From Deltaproteobacteria bacterium (GTDB lineage: Bacteria > Desulfobacterota > Binatia > UBA9968): DNA of 9,208 nucleotides. The notes below the pieces were generated by a model that saw only the letters and a list, made by a program, of their open reading frames with translations, did no database searches and was not told the DNA's origin. The stretch lies in contig JACPDC010000239.1 in NCBI GenBank assembly GCA_016184235.1, positions 1 to 9,208 on the forward strand, read 5' to 3'. Made by a program: the position numbers and the translations under genes. Positions 5,635-9,208 of the stretch are shown here, piece by piece (the stretch's first letter is position 1; every line of letters begins with the position of its first letter).

Positions 5635-6177
5635 ATGGAGCACGAAAAGGGGCACGCCCACGGCCATGTCGAGTACCGCTACTGCCCCCGCTGCGGGGGC
5701 GGCCTGGAAAAGCGCAAGCTCAAGGTCATAGAGCCGGCGCGGCTGGTCTGCGAAAAATGCTCGTTCATTTTCTACCTCGACCCCAAGGTCATCGCCGGGA
5801 CGATTTTTACGATAGACGGCCGCGTTGCGTTGCTTCGCAGGGGCGTGGAGCCTGCCTTCGGCAAGTGGGTTTTTCCCGGCGGCTACGTGGATCGGGGAGA
5901 GAGCGTGCGCGACGCGGCCATTCGCGAAACTCGGGAGGAGGCGAACGTGGAGGTCCGGCTGCGCGGCCTCCTGAATGTCTACTCCTATCCGCGCTCCCCT
6001 AACGTGATCGTGGTATACGCCGCCGAGGTGGTTAGCGGCGAGCTCCAGGCCTGCGACGAGTCGGTGGAGGCGGGCGCCTTTGGCCCCGCTGAGATCCCCT
6101 GGGAGGAGCTCGGATTCGACAGCACCAGGGAAGCCCTTCAGGATTACCTGAGGCTTTACCTCAGCTCAAAGACCTGA
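5635..6177 (+). CDS. zinc-ribbon Nudix hydrolase
   Basis: This 180-residue protein begins with a His-rich tip (H3, H7, H9, H11), then a zinc ribbon with C17-x-x-C20 and C39-x-x-C42, and then a Nudix domain. The Nudix box spans G83 to V105: G-x5-E89-x7-R97-E98-x-x-E101-E102, with N104 in place of the usual late glycine. Catalytic and metal-binding residues are all present. Nudix enzymes hydrolyse nucleoside diphosphates linked to another group. Zinc-ribbon members are often annotated as ADP-ribose or NAD(H) pyrophosphatases, but the substrate cannot be set from sequence. The start at 5635 is where homologous features begin. The upstream open frame to 5401 runs into the HAD gene and is rejected. 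No clear ribosome site is seen. The peroxiredoxin follows after 44 bases on the same strand, so an operon is likely. Confidence 0.9.
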   Translation: MEHEKGHAHGHVEYRYCPRCGGGLEKRKLKVIEPARLVCEKCSFIFYLDPKVIAGTIFTIDGRVALLRRGVEPAFGKWVFPGGYVDRGESVRDAAIRETREEANVEVRLRGLLNVYSYPRSPNVIVVYAAEVVSGELQACDESVEAGAFGPAEIPWEELGFDSTREALQDYLRLYLSSKT

Positions 6178-6221
6178 TAGATATACGCGGTCTTTATCCA
6201 AAAAAAGGGGAGGGTTTGACT

Positions 6222-6683
6222 ATGGCGGGTCCTAACGTCGGTGAGAAGGCGCCCGATTTCAGTCTTCCGGTCTCGAGAGAGCAAAAGGTCGGGCTTCAGG
6301 ATTTCCTCGGGAAGAAGCACGTGCTGCTGGCCTTTTATCCGCTGGATTTTACCGGCGGCTGAACGCAGGAGCTGACGAACCTCGAGGCCGATCGCAAGAG
6401 CTTCGAGGCCAAGGACGCTCAGGTTCTGAGCGTGAGCGCGGATTCGGTTTTCTCGCACAAGGCGTTTGCCGAAAAGATGGGCGGGATCAATTATCCCATG
6501 CTTTCCGATTTCTATCCGCACGGGGCCATGTCCACGGCGTACGGCTGTCTCAGGCCCGAGGGTTACCCCAAGCGGGCTGTCTTTATCATCGACAAGCAGG
6601 GCGTGGTGCGGTTTCGCAAAGAGTTCGACAAGGGGATTCCCGACAACAAAGAGCTGCTCGCGGAGCTGGACAAGATCAAGTAG
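6222..6683 (+). CDS. selenocysteine-containing peroxiredoxin (UGA recoded at codon 47)
   Basis: Read through one in-frame TGA (6360-6362), this frame gives a complete 153-residue thioredoxin-fold peroxiredoxin of the BCP/AhpE size class. The active-site segment is P40-L-D-F-T44-G-G-U47-T-Q-E: it matches the invariant PxxxTxxC with the peroxidatic cysteine replaced by the TGA codon. The conserved active-site arginine is probably R118. C109 (A-Y-G-C-L) could be a resolving cysteine. The enzyme would reduce H2O2 or organic peroxides through a selenenic-acid intermediate. Translation is expected to start at ATG 6222, with GGGGAGGG (6207-6214) at good spacing. No other stop or frameshift is present, and a SECIS-like hairpin follows. 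TGA ends at least six other genes here, so the code is standard. A nonsense-mutated pseudogene is the alternative; hitting exactly the catalytic Cys codon makes that unlikely. Automated annotation would probably report only 6432-6683. Confidence 0.88.
6360..6408 (+). promoter_or_regulatory. UGA (Sec) codon plus candidate bacterial SECIS hairpin
   Basis: After the UGA (6360-6362) come 17 bases, then a stem CCTCGAGGCC (6380-6389) pairing with G-GCTTCGAGG (6398, 6400-6408). The stem has one G-U pair (6386-6402) and one bulged A (6399). The 8-base loop GATCGCAA (6390-6397) starts with G, and the loop lies 27 bases after UGA. Known bacterial SECIS elements bind SelB through a short apical loop with a G in the first two positions, some 16-37 bases past UGA, and this one fits. 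The folding was done by eye, not by energy calculation. Confidence 0.7.
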
Positions 6684-6717
6684 GTCGTGACTCGTTCTCG
6701 ACGGACACGAAAGACAG

Positions 6718-6741
6718 TTCGGCCCTGAGCTCACTGCCGAA
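6718..6741. terminator. inverted repeat between convergent peroxiredoxin and Rieske genes
   Basis: TTCGGC (6718-6723) and GCCGAA (6736-6741) form a 6-bp stem around 12 bases in the 77-base convergent gap (6684-6760). It may terminate transcription from either side, but no T-tract is present. The rest of the gap shows nothing recognisable. Confidence 0.3.
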
Positions 6742-6760
6742 GGGCGATCACGATACAGGC

Positions 6761-7066
6761 TTACTCCCCTACGAGTACGTCCTCTCCTTCTACTTTGATC
6801 TGAAATTTCTGTACGGTGACCGACGGGTTCATCTCGTTGACTCCGGTGGTGACGTCGTATCTCCAGGCGTGCCACGGACAGATGACGATCTTCCCTTCCA
6901 GCTCGCCTTCGCCCAAGGGGCCGCCGCGGTGCATGCAAGTGTCGCTGATCGCGTAAAAGGCCCCTTCCACGTTGAAAACCGCCACCGGCTTGCCGTTCAA
7001 GTCGACGGTCTTGCCCGATCCCGCCGGGATGTCGCTTGTCTTACAGACCTTGACGAAATTTGCCAT
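6761..7066 (-). CDS. Rieske [2Fe-2S] ferredoxin-like protein
   Basis: This 101-residue protein is a single Rieske domain. The cluster ligands are complete: C44-x-H46 and C63-x-x-H66, in the contexts T-C-M-H-R-G-G-P-L and C-P-W-H-A-W. It is soluble, with no signal peptide or membrane anchor, and resembles the small ferredoxin components of dioxygenases and the NirD-type domain. It probably carries electrons to an oxygenase or reductase that is not in the window. The start at 7066 is chosen over the longer frame to 7126 because AAGGAG lies 7 bases upstream and the extension overlaps the ygfZ end. It lies 46 bases downstream of the YgfZ-like gene on the same strand, which suggests cotranscription. 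YgfZ-type proteins assist certain Fe-S enzymes, so the pairing makes functional sense, but that is inference. Confidence 0.93.
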   Translation of the reverse strand: MANFVKVCKTSDIPAGSGKTVDLNGKPVAVFNVEGAFYAISDTCMHRGGPLGEGELEGKIVICPWHAWRYDVTTGVNEMNPSVTVQKFQIKVEGEDVLVGE

Positions 7067-7112
7067 ATAATGGCTCCTTCCCTTTTTTGGTCCGGTATAT
7101 CTATCCCAGCTC

Positions 7113-8219
7113 CTAAGGGGATTCAAGAGAGCCGGCGGGGCTATAAAAGGGCAGGGAGGAAACTATCGCCCGCGCCGTCGCGCCTGCGCTCTCGACAGTG
7201 ACGGCGGTGCCGGGCTCCAGGTAATCCCGGTGGACGTAGCCGAGCGCCACCGGATGCTTTCGCGCAGGAGAGAGCGCGGCGCTGGTTACCGTCCCGATCT
7301 CTTTCCCGTCCGCCCGGATCGGGCTTCCAGGGACCGGGGTGGTTTTTCCCTCAAGGGCCAGGCCGGCAAGCTTCCTGTTGACATGGCCGCGGGAGCGGAT
7401 TCTTTCCACCACCTCCTGACCCAGGTAGCAGCCTTTGTGAAAGCTGACGGCCCGCTCCAGTCCGGTCTCCAGCAGGAGGCTGTCCTCGCTCATATCGACG
7501 CCGTAACGAAGGATGCCGGCTTCGATGCGAAGAATTTCCCGGGCCTCGGCGCCGACCCAGGATAGAGACAGAGATTCTCCCTTTTCCTGAACGACGGAGA
7601 CCGCATGGAGCAGATCTTTCGCAGGCACGAAAAGATCGTAGCCGTGCTCCCCCGTATGCGAGCAGCGGACTATACGAACCTCCGCGCTGCCGAGCTGCAG
7701 GGCGCGATGGGCCAGCTCCCTGGAAAGAGGTTCGGCATCCGGAAACAGCCCCCTCAGCAGGAGAGGGGACTTCGGGCCTTGAAGGGAAAGAATGGCGTAC
7801 TGCCCTGCCAAATCCGCGATCTCGACGTCGTCGGCGACGAGATAGTGATTCAGGTGCGCGAGGATCTTTTCCTTGAGCGGCTCCCACAACTCCAGGAGGA
7901 AGGCGTCGTCCAGGCAAAAGAGCCGGGTATCAGCGAGGATTTTCCCCTGAATATCCAGGATCGCCGCATAGATGCCTTCGCCGGCGGTCGGTTTCTTGAC
8001 GTCGTTGGAAAGCATGCCCTGGAGGTAGGAGATCCGGTCCGGGCCGGTGAAGCGGAGCAGGGCGCGGTCGCACAGGTCCAGGATGCCGACGCCCGAGCGC
8101 ACCGCCTGGTACTCCCGGGCGGGATCCCCGAAGCGGCGCGGCAGGAGCCAGCCGCTCTCCTCGGCAAACTCGGCGCCGTTGCCCTGGTGCCATTGCTTGA
8201 GGGGGGATTCTTTAGCCAT
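7113..8219 (-). CDS. ygfZ: YgfZ/GcvT-like folate-binding protein
   Basis: This 368-residue protein belongs to the aminomethyltransferase (GcvT)-fold family. The YgfZ signature K-G-C-Y-x-G-Q-E is at residues 262-269 (KGCYLGQE), preceded by R-I-E-A-G-x-x-x-Y-G. A C-terminal barrel domain ends in G-T-V-T-S-A-A-L-S-P. YgfZ is a tetrahydrofolate-dependent helper for assembly or repair of certain Fe-S clusters. The cysteine in this signature is required in E. coli YgfZ. True GcvT lacks the KGCY motif and normally lies with other glycine-cleavage genes, none of which is here. The start at 8219 is preferred to a TTG at 8255 because the latter lies in the promoter. No ribosome site precedes 8219; the predicted transcript starts at or one base before the ATG, so it is probably leaderless. 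Confidence 0.9.
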   Translation of the reverse strand: MAKESPLKQWHQGNGAEFAEESGWLLPRRFGDPAREYQAVRSGVGILDLCDRALLRFTGPDRISYLQGMLSNDVKKPTAGEGIYAAILDIQGKILADTRLFCLDDAFLLELWEPLKEKILAHLNHYLVADDVEIADLAGQYAILSLQGPKSPLLLRGLFPDAEPLSRELAHRALQLGSAEVRIVRCSHTGEHGYDLFVPAKDLLHAVSVVQEKGESLSLSWVGAEAREILRIEAGILRYGVDMSEDSLLLETGLERAVSFHKGCYLGQEVVERIRSRGHVNRKLAGLALEGKTTPVPGSPIRADGKEIGTVTSAALSPARKHPVALGYVHRDYLEPGTAVTVESAGATARAIVSSLPFYSPAGSLESP

Positions 8220-8226
8220 TGGGGAA

Positions 8227-8255
8227 AATATAGCCGGATCGCGGCGAGTTGACAA
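8227..8255 (-). promoter_or_regulatory. promoter of the ygfZ-like gene, predicted leaderless
   Basis: On the minus strand, TTGTCA (8255-8250) and TATATT (8232-8227) are separated by exactly 17 bases, and each matches 5 of 6 consensus positions. Transcription would start about 7 bases past the -10, at 8220-8219, which is the A of the ATG. The -35 overlaps that of the divergent lysR promoter. Confidence 0.7.
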
Positions 8256-8278
8256 TGCAGGCTGAAATCCCGTTTAAT
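8249..8278 (+). promoter_or_regulatory. promoter of the LysR-family regulator
   Basis: TTGACA (8249-8254) is a perfect -35 and TTTAAT (8273-8278) matches 5 of 6 positions, with an 18-base spacer. Transcription would begin near 8285, leaving about a dozen bases before ATG 8297, including the GGGGGGA ribosome site. Start codons at 8249 (TTG) or 8255 (ATG) would fall inside the promoter and are rejected. Confidence 0.7.
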
Positions 8279-8296
8279 TCACGGCCGGGGGGATTC

Positions 8297-9208
8297 ATGA
8301 CCAGGACCAGGGACGATTTCGATCTCCGCAAGCTGGAGGTTTTTTACTGGGTGGCCGAGTTGAAGAGCTTTTCTCAGGCGGCGGCCCACCTGGCGCTGAC
8401 CCAACCGACGGTCAGCGCCCATATCTCGGAATTAGAGGAGAAACTGGGGTCGAAGGTTCTGAGCCGGGTCGGCGGCAAGGTGGCCCCGACGGCGGTGGGC
8501 CAGCTGCTCTTTGAGCGCGCGAAGGCGCTCCTCGCGCTCAAGCGCGAGACTCTGGCCGCGCTGAGTCAGTTTCATGGAAAGCTCAAGGGGGAGCTCCTGG
8601 TGGGCGGGAGCAATATTCCCGGAGAATATATCTTGCCCGGAAAGCTGGGGGCCTTTATCCAGAAATATCCGGAGGTCAAGCCGATCCTGCGCATCGGCGA
8701 TTCGGCGGGGATCGTGGAGGCGGTCCTGGGCGGGGAGGTGGAGATCGGCTTTGTCGGATTCAAGGGCGCGGACGGCAGGCTTTTCTTTCATAGAATTTGG
8801 AAAGATGAGATGGTGCTGGCCGTGCCCAAAGATCACCCCTGGGGGCATCTCAAGGCCGTGGAGGTTGAGGATCTCCACAAGACCCCCTTCATCTCGCGCG
8901 AGGGGGGCTCCGGGACGCTGCGCTCCTTTCGCAAGCTGCTCGCCAAAAAGGGGCGCAAGCCCGAGCAACTGCTCAACGTCGTCATGGAGTTCGGCAGCAC
9001 GGAAGCGATCAAGGAGGCGCTCATCGCCGGCCTTGGGGTTTCCATCCTGTCGCGCACCTCCATTCGGCGCGAGATCCGCGACGGCCTGCTCAGGGAAATT
9101 CCCATCCGCGGCCTCCGCCTCCAGCGCGACTTCTACCAGGTCTTTCACCGGCATCGCGCGCTCTCCCCGGTCTCCCAGGCCTTTCTTCACTTCCTCAAGC
9201 AGCGCTGA
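8297..9208 (+). CDS. LysR-family transcriptional regulator, possibly of the selenium/sulfur-metabolism group
   Basis: This 303-residue protein is a full-length LysR regulator. Its N-terminal winged helix-turn-helix has the recognition region S-F-S-Q-A-A-A-H-L at 24-32 and Q-P-T-V-S-A-H-I at 36-43. A linker helix follows to about residue 93, then a periplasmic-binding-like effector domain (about 96-303) opening with G-G-S-N-I-P-G-E-Y-I-L-P at 103-114. That opening resembles CysB/CysL-like regulators and the LysR group often found beside selenium-metabolism genes. A selenoprotein gene lies 1.6 kb away, but the regulator's targets and ligand are inferred. The start at 8297 is set by GGGGGGA just upstream and by the promoter position. 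It is transcribed divergently from the ygfZ-like gene across 77 bases, the usual arrangement for LysR control of a neighbour. The stop is the final codon of the window. Confidence 0.93.
   Translation: MTRTRDDFDLRKLEVFYWVAELKSFSQAAAHLALTQPTVSAHISELEEKLGSKVLSRVGGKVAPTAVGQLLFERAKALLALKRETLAALSQFHGKLKGELLVGGSNIPGEYILPGKLGAFIQKYPEVKPILRIGDSAGIVEAVLGGEVEIGFVGFKGADGRLFFHRIWKDEMVLAVPKDHPWGHLKAVEVEDLHKTPFISREGGSGTLRSFRKLLAKKGRKPEQLLNVVMEFGSTEAIKEALIAGLGVSILSRTSIRREIRDGLLREIPIRGLRLQRDFYQVFHRHRALSPVSQAFLHFLKQR

Noticed and set aside
6222..6362. Peroxiredoxin as a pseudogene broken by a nonsense mutation, with only 6432-6683 as a gene
   Set aside because: The stop hits the catalytic Cys codon exactly, nothing else is damaged, a ribosome site is retained and a SECIS-like hairpin follows. 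The remnant from 6432 would lack the active site.
7113..8219. Calling the YgfZ-like protein glycine cleavage T protein (GcvT)
   Set aside because: The KGCYxGQE signature marks the YgfZ group, and no gcvH or gcvP gene is nearby.
8432..9190. Minus-strand frame of 252 residues opposite the LysR gene
   Set aside because: Shadow frame without motif or ribosome site; the plus strand is a clear LysR protein.

Overview
The window is a GC-rich, gene-dense stretch of a bacterial chromosome with eleven protein-coding genes, all apparently intact, and short intergenic gaps. No tRNA, rRNA, insertion sequence, phage gene or CRISPR array is visible. The gene set (two-subunit sulfopyruvate-decarboxylase-type enzyme, short ThiI, a probable selenoprotein peroxiredoxin, a LysR regulator resembling those linked to selenium or sulfur metabolism) would suit an uncultured lineage near the former Deltaproteobacteria, Methylomirabilota or Tectomicrobia. 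That placement is only an impression.

Left part (1-2420): a cytoplasmic Asp-box beta-propeller protein (+) converges on a ThDP-dependent decarboxylase encoded as two adjacent genes (-): beta at 1134-1700 and alpha at 1703-2209. A 208-base gap separates alpha from thiI. Middle (2418-5507): thiI (-, 4-thiouridine/thiazole sulfur transfer) diverges from a cupin gene and an SDR oxidoreductase (+). These converge on a HAD phosphatase-like gene (-) whose usual second motif-I aspartate is asparagine. Right part (5635-9208): a zinc-ribbon Nudix hydrolase and a peroxiredoxin (+) converge on a Rieske ferredoxin and a YgfZ/GcvT-like protein (-), which diverge from a LysR regulator (+) ending at the last base.

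The central observation is in the peroxiredoxin. The open frame 6222-6683 is interrupted by one TGA (6360-6362), exactly where the peroxidatic cysteine codon belongs (PxxxTxxC). The frame is otherwise intact, and a hairpin that meets the usual rules for a bacterial SECIS starts 17 bases downstream. TGA is the ordinary stop of six other genes here, so this reads as a selenocysteine codon. Standard gene callers would split or truncate the gene. The neighbours (Nudix, Rieske Fe-S, YgfZ, LysR) fit a redox and Fe-S maintenance theme.

Two further patterns stand out. The ygfZ-lysR gap holds two good sigma-70-type promoters facing outward whose -35 boxes overlap on one TTGACAA, with the ygfZ transcript predicted to be leaderless. 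Several intergenic gaps also carry degenerate tandem repeats with a 7-base period but a different unit in each place.
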